Assembly (NCBI GenBank): GCA_016191875.1
Contig: JACPVG010000016.1
Location: 1-42,443 of the forward strand
From: Chloroflexota bacterium
Lineage (GTDB): Bacteria > Chloroflexota > Anaerolineae > Anaerolineales > UBA11579
Reading direction: 5' to 3'
DNA: 42,443 bases
Shown piece by piece: positions 7,677 to 17,068 of the stretch (position 1 is its first letter; each line of letters begins with the position of its first letter). The notes beneath the pieces are model-generated. The model searched no databases. It was not told the origin of the DNA and was given only the letters and a program-made list of their open reading frames with translations. Made by a program: the position numbers and the translations under genes.

Positions 7677-8822
7677 ATGAAGCCCAAGTTCGAAACGCTG
7701 GCGATCCACGCCGGACAGGAACCCGATCCTACAACGGGGGCAATCATGACGCCTATCTACCAGACCTCGACCTACGTGCAGAGCGGGGTTGGTGAGCACA
7801 AAGGTTACGAATATTCGCGCACCGGAAACCCGACCCGCAAAGCGCTGGAAGATTGCCTGGCGGCGCTGGAAGGCGCGGCGTATGGGCTGGCGTTCTCCTC
7901 GGGTATGGCCGCCACCGATATGGTGGTGCGGCTGCTCAAGAGCGGCGATCACGTGGTGTGCGGCAACGACGTGTACGGGGGTACGTTCCGGCTTTTCGAC
8001 AAAGAATTCCGCAAATTCGGCCTGCATTTCGACTACGTGGATACCACCGATGTCGAGAAGGTCAGGGCGGCCGTCACAGCGGAAACCCGGCTGGTATGGC
8101 TCGAGACACCCACCAACCCGCTGCTCAACGTTTCAGACATCCAGGCCATTGGAGGTGTGCTGGGCGGGCTACCGGAGCGGCCGTTGCTGGCGGTGGACAA
8201 CACTTTTGCAACGCCCTACCTGCAGCAGCCGCTGGCGCTGGGCGCCGACCTGGTAGTACACAGCACGACAAAGTACCTGGGCGGGCACTCCGATGTGGTC
8301 GGCGGAGCGATCCTGATGAACGACGCCGACCTGTACGCGCGCCTGGCGTTCATGCAAAATGCGGTTGGCGGAGTGCCGGGACCGATGGATTGTTTCCTGG
8401 TGCTGCGCGGCGTAAAGACGCTGGCCTTGAGGATGGAGCGGCATGCCAGCAATGCCGAAGCGGTGGCAAACTACCTGAGCGACCACCGCGCCGTGGAACG
8501 GGTTATCTACCCCTTCCATGATTCGCACCCGCAGGCGGCAGTGGCGCGCCGGCAGATGCGCAACGGCGGGGGGATGGTGTCATTCACGTTGAAGGGTGGG
8601 AAGACGGCGGCGTTGAAGGCGGCCGCGGCAACGAAAGTCTTCGCGTTGGCTGAGTCGCTCGGCGGAATCGAATCGCTCATCGAAGTGCCGGCCGGGATGA
8701 CGCACATGTCCACGGTCGGTTCGCCGCTGGCCGTGGACCCCGGGCTGGTGCGGCTATCGGTAGGGGTTGAGCACGTTGATGATCTGCTCGCCGACCTCGA
8801 ACAGGCCCTGGGCCAGGCGTAG
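7677..8822 (+). CDS. Cystathionine gamma-synthase / gamma-lyase family PLP enzyme
   Basis: A 381-residue fold-type I PLP enzyme of the Cys/Met metabolism family. The PLP lysine is K199 in HSTTKYLGGHSD, the PLP-ring aspartate is D174 in AVDNTFATP, and phosphate contacts from the neighbouring subunit are Y46 and R48 in YSRTGNPT. It either joins an activated homoserine with cysteine (gamma-synthase, metB) or cleaves cystathionine to cysteine and 2-oxobutyrate (gamma-lyase, mccB/metC). Sequence alone does not settle which. The convergent cystathionine beta-synthase-type gene favours the lyase and a reverse transsulfuration route. GGGAGGG at 7666-7672 serves the ATG at 7677. It ends 8 bases from the convergent ParB-like gene. 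Confidence 0.9.
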   Translation: MKPKFETLAIHAGQEPDPTTGAIMTPIYQTSTYVQSGVGEHKGYEYSRTGNPTRKALEDCLAALEGAAYGLAFSSGMAATDMVVRLLKSGDHVVCGNDVYGGTFRLFDKEFRKFGLHFDYVDTTDVEKVRAAVTAETRLVWLETPTNPLLNVSDIQAIGGVLGGLPERPLLAVDNTFATPYLQQPLALGADLVVHSTTKYLGGHSDVVGGAILMNDADLYARLAFMQNAVGGVPGPMDCFLVLRGVKTLALRMERHASNAEAVANYLSDHRAVERVIYPFHDSHPQAAVARRQMRNGGGMVSFTLKGGKTAALKAAAATKVFALAESLGGIESLIEVPAGMTHMSTVGSPLAVDPGLVRLSVGVEHVDDLLADLEQALGQA

Positions 8823-8830
8823 CCAGCGGC

Positions 8831-9676
8831 TCATTCGTCAAAAAGGACAGTCGGCTCGGCGTAGAAGCGCACGCCTTTGCGGGCGATGCGCTCTTGGAGC
8901 CAGCGGTTCAGGTTCTCGTTCTTCTCTTCAATGGGGCGATGCGCTGCCAGGTCGTCGAGCGGGTAGTTTACCCGCAGTGCGCGCGGCGAGACCGAGAAGC
9001 GCGTGATGCCGGGCGGCAGCAGGTGACCCGCCCCGCAGAGTTTCAGTACGTCCTGCATTTCAAGGTGGGGGAAGACAACCAGGGCGGCCAGGCCCTCGTA
9101 GACGCTTTCCAATGTGGCGACTTCCCGCACGCGGGTGCGGTCGAGCTGACAGCGGTCCTTGTAGCTGTTCACGATGTCATTCAGTTTGTCGATGCGCGTA
9201 AAGAGGTCGCCGTTATCGGAGAGTGCAGCGGTCAGGACGCCGTCGGGAGATTGAATCAGGGCCAGATAATCCCGCTGGTGCAGTTGCCGGAAACTCTCTT
9301 CTGTGCGGCCGGTTTCTAACTTCAGCGTCGCTACTCCCTCCACCCCGGCGATGCCGGCCAGGAAATCCGCAGGCGAGATACCCCAACAGACATGGTTCCA
9401 GGTCTTCAAATCCAGCGTGGGGGCATCCGGCTCGACGATCTGTGCCAAGACATGCGGGTAGCCCATGCGCTCCAGGGCCGTGGTGCGGTTGGCGCCGTCC
9501 AGGACCATATAGCGGCCGGTGCCATCGTTGAAAGGAGAGACAATGGGCGGGTTGCGCAGGACGCCGCTCGATTTGAGGCGGTCGATGAGCGGTGGGGTGC
9601 GCTGGTCGTCGTGCCATTCGTGCGTGACGAGGCTAGCCAGCGGGATAATCCGAATGGTTGGGAAATCTTCGAACAT
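8831..9676 (-). CDS. ParB-fold protein, candidate SbnI/SerK-type free serine kinase
   Basis: A 281-residue protein with an N-terminal ParB/Srx-like domain (about 5-90), including GRYMVLDGANRTTAL. It lacks the helix-turn-helix layout expected of a chromosome-partitioning ParB and is far from parA. From memory it resembles SbnI of Staphylococcus and archaeal SerK along its length: the HE motif (E20 from the ATG at 9676), the DG(x)xR motif (D60), a central PPGITRFSVSPRALRV stretch, and a C-terminal YAEPTVLFDE. Those proteins phosphorylate free L-serine to O-phosphoserine. It lies 16 bases behind a cystathionine beta-synthase-type gene, which fits making its substrate. A TTG at 9712 is an alternative start. 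DNA-binding regulator is the main alternative role. Confidence 0.65.
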   Translation of the reverse strand: MFEDFPTIRIIPLASLVTHEWHDDQRTPPLIDRLKSSGVLRNPPIVSPFNDGTGRYMVLDGANRTTALERMGYPHVLAQIVEPDAPTLDLKTWNHVCWGISPADFLAGIAGVEGVATLKLETGRTEESFRQLHQRDYLALIQSPDGVLTAALSDNGDLFTRIDKLNDIVNSYKDRCQLDRTRVREVATLESVYEGLAALVVFPHLEMQDVLKLCGAGHLLPPGITRFSVSPRALRVNYPLDDLAAHRPIEEKNENLNRWLQERIARKGVRFYAEPTVLFDE

Positions 9677-9692
9677 GGGTTGTGGAAGGGAA

Positions 9693-11108
9693 TCAGCGAT
9701 AGATGAAATCAAGAACGTCGATTTTGGAAAGCAGGCCGATCAGATGGGTCCCATCCTTGACAAGGATGATGCTGCTTTCGATGATGCTGGGCATGACGTC
9801 GCGCAGATGGGTATGGGCAGGGAAGGAGGGCGGCGCGGACTGGATGATGCCGGCGATCGACTCCTGACTGTTGTGTGCGTGGTTGGCCTTCAACATGTGC
9901 TGCAGCAGGTCGATCTCGTTGACAATTCCAGCGACCTCGCCGTTGGGGGCAAGGACCGGAACCTGTGAAATGCCGTGTTTCTTCATCACATCGATGACTT
10001 CGCTCATCCGGTCGTCCGCCCGGGCGGTGATGAGGTCTTTGATGCGCTTGGCGCTCAGGACTTCGCGGAGGGTGGCATCCTCCCATTCCGATTCCATGAA
10101 TCCGTTCTCGCGCATCCAGGTGTCATCAAACAGTTTGGAGAGATAGCGGGAGCCTGAGTCGGGCAGGATTACGACCACCAGCCGGTCTGCGGGCAGAGAC
10201 TGGGCGTGGCGCAGCGCCCCGGCCAGAGCGGCCCCGCTCGAGCCGCCGGCGAAGATACCCTCTTCCTTGACCAGTTTGCGGGTCATCAAGAATGACTCGC
10301 GGTCGTTGACCCGGATGACGTCGTCGACCACGGAGAGGTCAGTGGTGCCGGGCAGAAAATCCTCGCCGATGCCCTCAACTTTGTACGTGCGGGCTTCCAC
10401 GCCTTCCGGAATCTGACCCTCGTGTTCCCAGATCTCTTTGAGAATCGAGCCTTCGACATCCACGCCGATGATGCAGATGTTCGGGTTCTTCTCCTTCAGG
10501 TATTGGCCGATGCCGCTGATGGTGCCGCCAGTGCCCATGCCGATGACGACATCCGTGACGCGGCCTTCGGTTTGCCGCCAGATCTCCGGGCCGGTGGTCT
10601 GATAATGACTGCGCGGGTTTTCGGGGTTATGGTACTGGTTGGCAAGAACAGCGTTGGGGGTTTCCTTGGCGATCTGTCGGGCGACGTTGTAGTACGAACG
10701 CGGGTCTTCAGGGGCGACGGCGGTGGGCGTCATGATGACTTTGGCCCCGTAGGCGCGCAGGAGCTGAATCTTCTCATTGCTCATCTTGTCGGGCATGACG
10801 AAGACGGTCTTGTAGCCCAGCAGGGCGCAGACGATCGCCAGCCCGACGCCGGTGTTGCCGGAAGTGGCTTCCACCACTGTGCCGCCCGGCTTCAGGCGGC
10901 CGCTTTCCTCGGCCTCACGAATGATGTTGTAGCCAATGCGGTCCTTGACTGAACCGCCAGGGTTGAAGTACTCGATCTTGGCGTACAGGGTGGGGGCAAG
11001 CCCGGCGGCGACACGGTTCAAGCGCACCAGCGGCGTGTTGCCGATGGTCTCCAGAATCGAATCGTAAACCCTAAGTTCATCCGATACGGACAGGGGTGAA
11101 TCGGGCAT
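9693..11108 (-). CDS. Cystathionine beta-synthase-type PLP enzyme with CBS domain pair
   Basis: A 471-residue fold-type II PLP enzyme (about 12-325) followed by two CBS domains (about 340-470). The PLP lysine is K55 in NPGGSVKDRIG, the substrate loop is TSGNTG near 83-88, and the phosphate-binding glycine loop is MGTGGTISG. It catalyses beta-replacement: serine (or an activated serine) plus homocysteine to cystathionine, or plus sulfide to cysteine. The CBS pair normally senses adenosyl ligands. No heme-binding N-terminal extension as in animal CBS is present. It is the first gene of a two-gene operon with the SerK-like protein, so its true substrate could be O-phosphoserine. Confidence 0.92.
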   Translation of the reverse strand: MPDSPLSVSDELRVYDSILETIGNTPLVRLNRVAAGLAPTLYAKIEYFNPGGSVKDRIGYNIIREAEESGRLKPGGTVVEATSGNTGVGLAIVCALLGYKTVFVMPDKMSNEKIQLLRAYGAKVIMTPTAVAPEDPRSYYNVARQIAKETPNAVLANQYHNPENPRSHYQTTGPEIWRQTEGRVTDVVIGMGTGGTISGIGQYLKEKNPNICIIGVDVEGSILKEIWEHEGQIPEGVEARTYKVEGIGEDFLPGTTDLSVVDDVIRVNDRESFLMTRKLVKEEGIFAGGSSGAALAGALRHAQSLPADRLVVVILPDSGSRYLSKLFDDTWMRENGFMESEWEDATLREVLSAKRIKDLITARADDRMSEVIDVMKKHGISQVPVLAPNGEVAGIVNEIDLLQHMLKANHAHNSQESIAGIIQSAPPSFPAHTHLRDVMPSIIESSIILVKDGTHLIGLLSKIDVLDFIYR

Positions 11109-11191
11109 GATGTGCAGGCTCCCTTCAGCCGCGGGGATGGGGCTAGCGTACCATGATTCAAACCGCCCGTCAAAATCGAAATAGCCAACGC

Positions 11192-12343
11192 TCAGGGGCA
11201 GGATCTGGCATTGTGTTCTTCAAGCGTGTAGGAGAAAACATGCGCACCGCTGCCGTCGCAGGCGGCGCGGAAATAAAGGAAGTCGGTTGAGGCCGGGGAC
11301 GCAACGGCCTGGAGGCTGGCAAGATCGGGGTTGGCAATGGGCGACGGGGGTAGACCGGCGTACAAGTAGGTATTGTAGGGTGAGTCGGTTTGCAGGTGCT
11401 CGAACGTGAGCGGGTTGCTCCACCAGGTGTTCAGCCCGGGGTTAAACCCGACCGCGTATTGCACGGTGGGGTCGGCATCCAGTTTCATGCCCATGCGCAG
11501 GCGATTGAGAAAGACCGAAGCGATCATGGGTTTCTCATCATTCAGAACGGCTTCGCGTTCGACAATCGAGGCCAGGATGACGGCTTCGTGCAGGCTCAGT
11601 CCTTGAGCCTCCAATTGACTCCGGAGGCTGGTGGTCACCTGCCCTTCAAACCCATGCAGGAGAATGAGGACGAGTTCACTGGCGCCAGCGGCGCGCGGCA
11701 CCGAATACAACCCGGGGAACAAGAACCCTTCCAGGGAGACTCCATAGGGCAACTCAGCCGTGATGGCGGCCTGGCCCGGGCGGGAGTTGGCAGCGGCGAT
11801 GAATTCCTCGGGCGTGATGGCCAGCCCGGAGGATGGCAGCGATAGGGCGATCTCCTCAAGACGCCAACCGGGCAGGACGCCGAAGGCAATCTCAGCCCGG
11901 GTTGCGTCCTGTATGCGGCCGGCAATCTCCACTGGCGACAGTCGAGCGGACAATTCATAGTCCCCCGCCTGGAGATGGGTGTCGATGCCTTTATAGATCA
12001 GGTAGGCGCGAAAGGAGGCGGCATCCGGAATCAGCCCGGCCGTTTCCAGACGGGCCAGAATCGAGTCGGTGGATTCGCCGCTTTCGATGGTGAATTTCAC
12101 GGATGCAGCCGCGGGATCGACCGGGCTTGTCAGCTGGGATTTATCCATGACCAGGAAGTAGGAAAGCCGGATCTTTTGCCAGAGACCCAGACCGGAGGCG
12201 GGCGGGCCGTAAATGCTTGCGGCCTGGGCCGGGAAATCGAGCGCGAGGTTGAAGCTCAGTACCAGGCCAGCGCAGGCCGCTAGGATGAACACCAGGCCAA
12301 TGAGGAACCCGCCGGTTGAGCGAGGCGCATTGCGTCTTGTCAT
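11192..12343 (-). CDS. mltG: Endolytic murein transglycosylase MltG
   Basis: A 383-residue protein that cleaves nascent peptidoglycan strands at the membrane and helps set glycan length. It has an N-terminal membrane anchor (about 11-35), a LysM-like region (about 82-135) and the YceG catalytic domain (about 145-383). The catalytic glutamate is E262 in ILASIVEREA; LEGFLFPGLY, LDADPTVQYA and SPYNTYLYAGLPPSPIANPD are family hallmarks. I start at the ATG at 12343, four bases after ruvX; longer frames have no family resemblance. It is the last gene of the alaS operon, an association also seen in Firmicutes. Confidence 0.95.
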   Translation of the reverse strand: MTRRNAPRSTGGFLIGLVFILAACAGLVLSFNLALDFPAQAASIYGPPASGLGLWQKIRLSYFLVMDKSQLTSPVDPAAASVKFTIESGESTDSILARLETAGLIPDAASFRAYLIYKGIDTHLQAGDYELSARLSPVEIAGRIQDATRAEIAFGVLPGWRLEEIALSLPSSGLAITPEEFIAAANSRPGQAAITAELPYGVSLEGFLFPGLYSVPRAAGASELVLILLHGFEGQVTTSLRSQLEAQGLSLHEAVILASIVEREAVLNDEKPMIASVFLNRLRMGMKLDADPTVQYAVGFNPGLNTWWSNPLTFEHLQTDSPYNTYLYAGLPPSPIANPDLASLQAVASPASTDFLYFRAACDGSGAHVFSYTLEEHNARSCP

Positions 12344-12347
12344 CGGG

Positions 12348-12776
12348 TCACTTTGTATCCAAACGGAGGTGGTCGAGATAGTCCTGCAGGATGGCGGCGG
12401 CGGCCAGGTCGTCCAACGGCTTGGCCCGCTGGCTCCGGCGAGCACCGGACATTTGCCGTCCGGCGCGAGCGGAGACGGTGCTGAAGTCTTCGTTCCAGAG
12501 CTCAACCGGCAAGCCGGTCTGGGCGCGCAGTGCTCCCGCCAGGCGAGCGGCGCGGCGGCCGGAGGCGTTCGGCTGGCCGTCGTCATCGACGGACTGTCCC
12601 ACAATGACGCGCACGACCTGGTGTTCGGCAGCGATGGCAGCAATCGTTGCGGCGTCCAGCGACCGGGACGTATGTTGGAGAATAGTCAGTGGGCGGGCGA
12701 TGGCGGCGGTGGAATCGCTGATGGCGATGCCGATGCGCTTCTCACCGGGGTCAACAGCCAGAATACGCCCGGTCAT
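12348..12776 (-). CDS. ruvX: RuvX/YqgF, pre-16S rRNA nuclease / Holliday-junction resolvase-like
   Basis: A 142-residue RNase H-fold protein involved in maturing the 5' end of 16S rRNA and proposed to act on Holliday junctions. The metal-binding D9 sits in ILAVDPGEKRIGIAISD, with a second acidic site in NEDFSTVSA and the terminal aspartates in LDDLAAAAIL. The length is normal. The ATG at 12776 overlaps the TGA of the upstream membrane protein gene (ATGA), showing coupling; mltG follows after four bases. Confidence 0.95.
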   Translation of the reverse strand: MTGRILAVDPGEKRIGIAISDSTAAIARPLTILQHTSRSLDAATIAAIAAEHQVVRVIVGQSVDDDGQPNASGRRAARLAGALRAQTGLPVELWNEDFSTVSARAGRQMSGARRSQRAKPLDDLAAAAILQDYLDHLRLDTK

Positions 12777-14263
12777 TGCGTGACCTGGATTTGGGAGGGC
12801 AACCAGGGCAGCAGCGGCCACCAGGCGAGATTGAGCCTGATCTCCGGGGCTGACTCCAGCCGCAGGGATTCCGACAACACGGCAACGGCTTCCATAGGCG
12901 TCTTTCCGGCGGCCAGGGCCGCCACCTCGAGAGCGTCGATATGCGCTTGCAGCGAACGCGACAACAGGAGGGTGAGCCGGTACTTGCCGTCCTCCTGCTT
13001 CTGGGGGATATCGATGACGGAAGCGCTGAACGACGAGGGAATGCCGACAAACCCGGCCGGCCCGGCGGCATCCATGACTGTCTGGCCGAAGGCTTCCAGC
13101 TGGTCTTGTGGAACGACCACAACAGTGAACGCCACGCGCAATCGCAGGGAGAGTTCGTTCGCGGGCTGGGGTTCTGCCGGCGTGAATTCTTCCTGAAGTA
13201 TGCTGACGCGCTCAGGCTCGGTGGACAGCAGCAGGCCGGCTGCCTGTGGGTTATCCCCAACCTCCTGAAGGGCGGACCGCCAGAGCGCATCAAGCAGCGC
13301 AGCGCGCAGGCTGTCGTAGTCCTCGAGAGCAGGGGCGGCGCTGACCTGCTCCCGGCCGCCGGCGAAGGCTGTGGGATTCGCGGCGGCGAGTTTTAACCCG
13401 AGGTCGCCCTCGACGGAAAGCGGGCTATCAGCAGGAAGGTTGCCCGCCTCGCCGGGCGCTTCGGCATGCACCTGGACTTCGACAGCGGATAACCCTGGGA
13501 GCATCACTTGAGCGCTGGTCGCGAAACGCTGAGGCGGTGATTCGGCTGTGCGCAGGACCGTCCCGGCAGGAATGGTCAGCGTTTCATCGGTAAGGTTCGA
13601 GAGCACGACTGTACCGCTAGCCGCAGCCAGCGGAATCGGAATTTGCCCGGATGCCGGAATGCTCTGACGACCTTCGACGATAATCTCGACCTGGCGTGAC
13701 GCCAGCCGGCCGGCGATATTGAAACTGACCAGGCTGGATTCGGCGCTGACGCTTAATTCAAGGGTTTGCGACCGGGTCTGAGGCCGGAGAGCGATGGTCG
13801 CGCGGGGAATTGCGACCGACAACAGCGCCAGAAAGCCGGCCAGCCCAAGCCCAAAGATGGCGAGACGCCAGCCGGTGGAAAGGGATTCGAGCTGGGGAGG
13901 AACGGGGCGGCCAGGACGCGGTGTTCTTCGCTTGCGCCGCGCTTCCAGCAGACGACCTTGAGCATGATCCGGCTCCCCGGCAAGTTGCCAGGGGATCTGG
14001 CGCGCCTGGCGGATGCTGCGAAATGCGGGAATGCCCAGTTGTGAAGCAACCATAAGCACATCCGGCTGGCGCACGACGAAAGCCAGGCGCGCCCCAATCT
14101 GGCGGGCGTGCCGGGCCAGAAGTTCCAGGTCCAATCTTGTGTGCAGACTGGCGTTATGGGATGGCCAGACGAGGAGGAGTTCCTGACACTTGCTCCAACT
14201 CATCCTGTCGCGGATAGAGGCGACATCATCGTGCGATTCCAGATGTATGATCTGGGTCTTCAT
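12773..14263 (-). CDS. Single-pass membrane protein, baseplate-J-like region, unknown function
   Basis: A 496-residue protein. Residues 1-95 form a soluble alpha/beta region with basic patches, followed by an Arg/Pro-rich linker (105-122) and one membrane helix (about 133-152). The large C-terminal part (155-496) is beta-rich; its stretch about 175-300 (GTVVLSNLTDETLTIPAGTV and following) resembles the baseplate J-like domain found in many Chloroflexota and Firmicutes surface proteins. It lies between alaS and ruvX, overlapping ruvX by four bases. No phage genes surround it, so a virion role is unlikely; a cell-envelope role is inferred from topology and the mltG neighbour. Confidence 0.65.
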   Translation of the reverse strand: MKTQIIHLESHDDVASIRDRMSWSKCQELLLVWPSHNASLHTRLDLELLARHARQIGARLAFVVRQPDVLMVASQLGIPAFRSIRQARQIPWQLAGEPDHAQGRLLEARRKRRTPRPGRPVPPQLESLSTGWRLAIFGLGLAGFLALLSVAIPRATIALRPQTRSQTLELSVSAESSLVSFNIAGRLASRQVEIIVEGRQSIPASGQIPIPLAAASGTVVLSNLTDETLTIPAGTVLRTAESPPQRFATSAQVMLPGLSAVEVQVHAEAPGEAGNLPADSPLSVEGDLGLKLAAANPTAFAGGREQVSAAPALEDYDSLRAALLDALWRSALQEVGDNPQAAGLLLSTEPERVSILQEEFTPAEPQPANELSLRLRVAFTVVVVPQDQLEAFGQTVMDAAGPAGFVGIPSSFSASVIDIPQKQEDGKYRLTLLLSRSLQAHIDALEVAALAAGKTPMEAVAVLSESLRLESAPEIRLNLAWWPLLPWLPSQIQVTQ

Positions 14264-14298
14264 TGTTGGGGAGCCGGAATCGTCAGCGGACTGGCTGA

Positions 14299-17034
14299 CT
14301 ACCCCTCCAGCTTTGTCTTAACCCAGGGAAGCACTACCGCCAATGCCTCCCGGATGCGGGCCGGGTCTTTGCCGCCGGCCTGGGCGAGGTTGGGACGGCC
14401 GCCGCCGCTGCCGCCGATAGGAATCGCAGCAGCCTTGACGAGGTCGCTGGCGTTCAACCCACGCTTCACCAGGTCGTCAGTGACGGCCGCAATGAGCGCG
14501 GGCTGGCCATCCATTACGGTGGCGAGGACGATTACGCCGCTTGGATAGCGCTGGCGGAACCGATCCGCCAGTTCGCGCAGCCCATCGCGGTCCACATCCG
14601 GGATCTGTTCAGCAAGGACGTGAACCCCCTTGACCTCGATAGCCTGGGCGAGCGCGTCTTCGAACGAATTGACGGCCAGGCGCTTGCGCAGGGTTTCCAA
14701 CTCTTTCTGGGTCTGGGCCAATTCATCCAGCAGACTGCCAACACGTGCGGCGATCTGGGCCGGGGGTACCTTGAGCCGGTCGGCCGCCTTCAGCAACTCG
14801 CTATTGCGCTCACGTACGAGAGCGTAGGCTTCGCGGCCGGTAACGGCCTCGATGCGCCGGATGCCGGCGGCGGCGCTGGACTCGCTGGTGATGAGGAACA
14901 GGCCGATCTCGCCGGTCTGGGCGACATGGGTGCCGCCGCATAGTTCGTAGGAGAACGGGGCATCGCCGCCAATCTGGATGGTACGGACGGTGGCGTCGTA
15001 CTTTTCGCCGAAGAGGGCCATGGCGCCTTCGGCTTTGGCCTCCTCCAACGCCTTGAATTCGATGCGCAGGCTGTGGTTCTCCAGCACTCGCCGGTTGACA
15101 TATTCTTCGATCTGCGCCAACTGATCGGTCGTGAGACCCTCGTTGTGGTTGAAGTCGAAACGCAGACGGTCGGGGGCAACCAGCGAACCGGCCTGGCGGG
15201 CATGTTCGCCCAGCACGCCGTGCAGGGCGGCGTGCAGCAGGTGGGTGGCGGTGTGGTTGCGCATGATGTCCTGGCGCCGCTGAGAATCGATCGCGGCGAT
15301 GGCTTCATCCCCGACTTTCGGCGAGCCGCTGACGACTTCGCCGAAGTGGGCGACCAGCCCGGCGGCCGGACGGCGGGTATCGGTGACGCGAATCTCCCAG
15401 CCGTTGCCATTCTCGGAGCGTATCGTGCCCGTGTCGCTCACCTGGCCGCCGGAAGCGATGTAGAAACATGTGGCCGGCAGGATGATCTCCAGCAGATCGC
15501 CCGGCTGGGCCTCAGCGACAGGGGCACCATCCCTGACCAGGGCCAGCACGCTGCCGCGCGCGACCTGGGCGGAGTACGGGTCATACTCGACACCGGATTT
15601 GGCCAGGCGTTTGTCTTTGACCAGTTTCTTGAACACCGCGCTGAAGGTTTCTGCATCCGCGCCACCGAGTTCGCCCATGGCTTTGCCGCCGCCAGATGCC
15701 AGGCGATGCTCCTCCATGGCGTCCAGGAATCCGCTTTCGTCAACGTCGAGGCCGCGTTCGCGGGCAACGTCGCGGGCGATCTCGAAGGGCAGACCATAGG
15801 TGCCGTACAGTTCAAAGGAGCGACGGCCATCGAGGGTCTTCTCGCCCTTTTTCTCAAGCTCGGAGAGGAGTTTGTCCAGATTGGTCAGCCCGCTTTCAAC
15901 GGTCCGCTGAAAGCGTTCTTCTTCGCGCGTCAGGTTTTCCAGGATGGCGGCCTTGTTCCTGAGCAGTTCGGGATACGCCCCGCCATACAGGTCGATGATC
16001 GTGGGGGCGAGATAGGCCATGAAGGGTTCGGTGAGGCCCAATTTGCCGCCAAAGCGGGCCGCACGGCGAATCACCATGCGGGCGACGTAATTGCGACCGA
16101 GGTTTCCCGGAACGACGCCATCGGCGATGAGGAACGCGGCGGCGCGCACGTGGTCTGCCAGCACGCGGTAGGGGGTGAAGTTCTCCTCGCGCTGTTCGTC
16201 GGTGTGGCGTGTCAGTTCCTGGATGTGCTCGATGAGCGGCCAGAACAGGTCTGTGCGGTAGTTGGACGTTTCGCCTTGCAACACAGCCACGATACGCTCG
16301 AAGCCCATGCCGGTGTCCACGTGGGTAGCGGGGAGGGGTTCGAGGTGGTTGGCCCCGACGCGGTTGTATTGCATGAACACGAGGTTCCATAGCTCAACGA
16401 AACGCGGGCTGTCCAGGTCCACCTGACCATCCGGCCGGTAGGTGAGTTCGCCCAATTCCGGCCCGCGATCCAGGATGATCTCGCTGTTCGGCCCGCACGG
16501 GCCGGTTTCGGCCATCTCCCAGAAATTATCCTTGCGCCCCAGGAAGATGATATGGTCGGGCTCAAGGCCGGGCTGGGCGCGCCAGAATCCGGCGGCCTCT
16601 TCGTCAGTTGGAATCTCTCCCTGCTCGTCTTTGAAGCAGGTGACGTACAGGCGCTCCTTTGGCAGCCCCCACACTTCCGTGAGGAGCTCCCAGGCCCACT
16701 GGATGGCTTCCTGTTTGTAGTAGTCGCCAAAGGACCAGTTGCCGAGCATCTCGAAGAAGGTGTGGTGCGTGTCGTCGAAGCCGACCTCTTCCAGGTCGTT
16801 GTGCTTGCCCGCCACGCGCAGGCATTTCTGTGAGTTGACAGCGCGGGTGTAAGGCCGGCGGTCGGTGCCCAGGAAGACATCTTTGAATTGCACCATGCCG
16901 GAATTGGTGAACAGCAGGGTGGAATCGCCACCCGGCACGAGGGAAGACGAGGCCACAAAGCTATGGCCCTTCTTGTTCACGAAGAAATCGATGAACTGCT
17001 GGCGTATCTCATTCGCCGAATGCGTTGCTGGCAT
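14299..17034 (-). CDS. alaS: Alanyl-tRNA synthetase
   Basis: A full-length 911-residue enzyme charging tRNA-Ala in the cytoplasm. The class II catalytic core occupies about 1-250 (motif 2 region HHTFFEMLGNWSFGDYYKQE), followed by the tRNA-recognition region. The editing domain carries the zinc ligands H594 and H598 in HTATHLL, and C699 and H703 in CGGTH. The C-Ala domain ends in a Gly-rich GGSGGGRPNLAQAGG segment. The ATG at 17034 has GGAG five bases upstream; a longer frame exists but lacks a ribosome site. Its leader is only about 30 bases, so unlike valS it has no T-box. Confidence 0.98.
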   Translation of the reverse strand: MPATHSANEIRQQFIDFFVNKKGHSFVASSSLVPGGDSTLLFTNSGMVQFKDVFLGTDRRPYTRAVNSQKCLRVAGKHNDLEEVGFDDTHHTFFEMLGNWSFGDYYKQEAIQWAWELLTEVWGLPKERLYVTCFKDEQGEIPTDEEAAGFWRAQPGLEPDHIIFLGRKDNFWEMAETGPCGPNSEIILDRGPELGELTYRPDGQVDLDSPRFVELWNLVFMQYNRVGANHLEPLPATHVDTGMGFERIVAVLQGETSNYRTDLFWPLIEHIQELTRHTDEQREENFTPYRVLADHVRAAAFLIADGVVPGNLGRNYVARMVIRRAARFGGKLGLTEPFMAYLAPTIIDLYGGAYPELLRNKAAILENLTREEERFQRTVESGLTNLDKLLSELEKKGEKTLDGRRSFELYGTYGLPFEIARDVARERGLDVDESGFLDAMEEHRLASGGGKAMGELGGADAETFSAVFKKLVKDKRLAKSGVEYDPYSAQVARGSVLALVRDGAPVAEAQPGDLLEIILPATCFYIASGGQVSDTGTIRSENGNGWEIRVTDTRRPAAGLVAHFGEVVSGSPKVGDEAIAAIDSQRRQDIMRNHTATHLLHAALHGVLGEHARQAGSLVAPDRLRFDFNHNEGLTTDQLAQIEEYVNRRVLENHSLRIEFKALEEAKAEGAMALFGEKYDATVRTIQIGGDAPFSYELCGGTHVAQTGEIGLFLITSESSAAAGIRRIEAVTGREAYALVRERNSELLKAADRLKVPPAQIAARVGSLLDELAQTQKELETLRKRLAVNSFEDALAQAIEVKGVHVLAEQIPDVDRDGLRELADRFRQRYPSGVIVLATVMDGQPALIAAVTDDLVKRGLNASDLVKAAAIPIGGSGGGRPNLAQAGGKDPARIREALAVVLPWVKTKLEG

Positions 17035-17068
17035 GGAGTCTCCGGGTTGGCTGCAAGGTATCTGGTGA

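Noticed and set aside
8831..9676. Chromosome-partitioning ParB
   Set aside because: No parA partner, no parS-like cluster seen, different C-terminus, and a sulfur amino acid context.
12773..14263. Phage baseplate gene of a prophage or contractile system
   Set aside because: It has a membrane helix and sits in a housekeeping operon, with no tail, sheath or integrase genes nearby.
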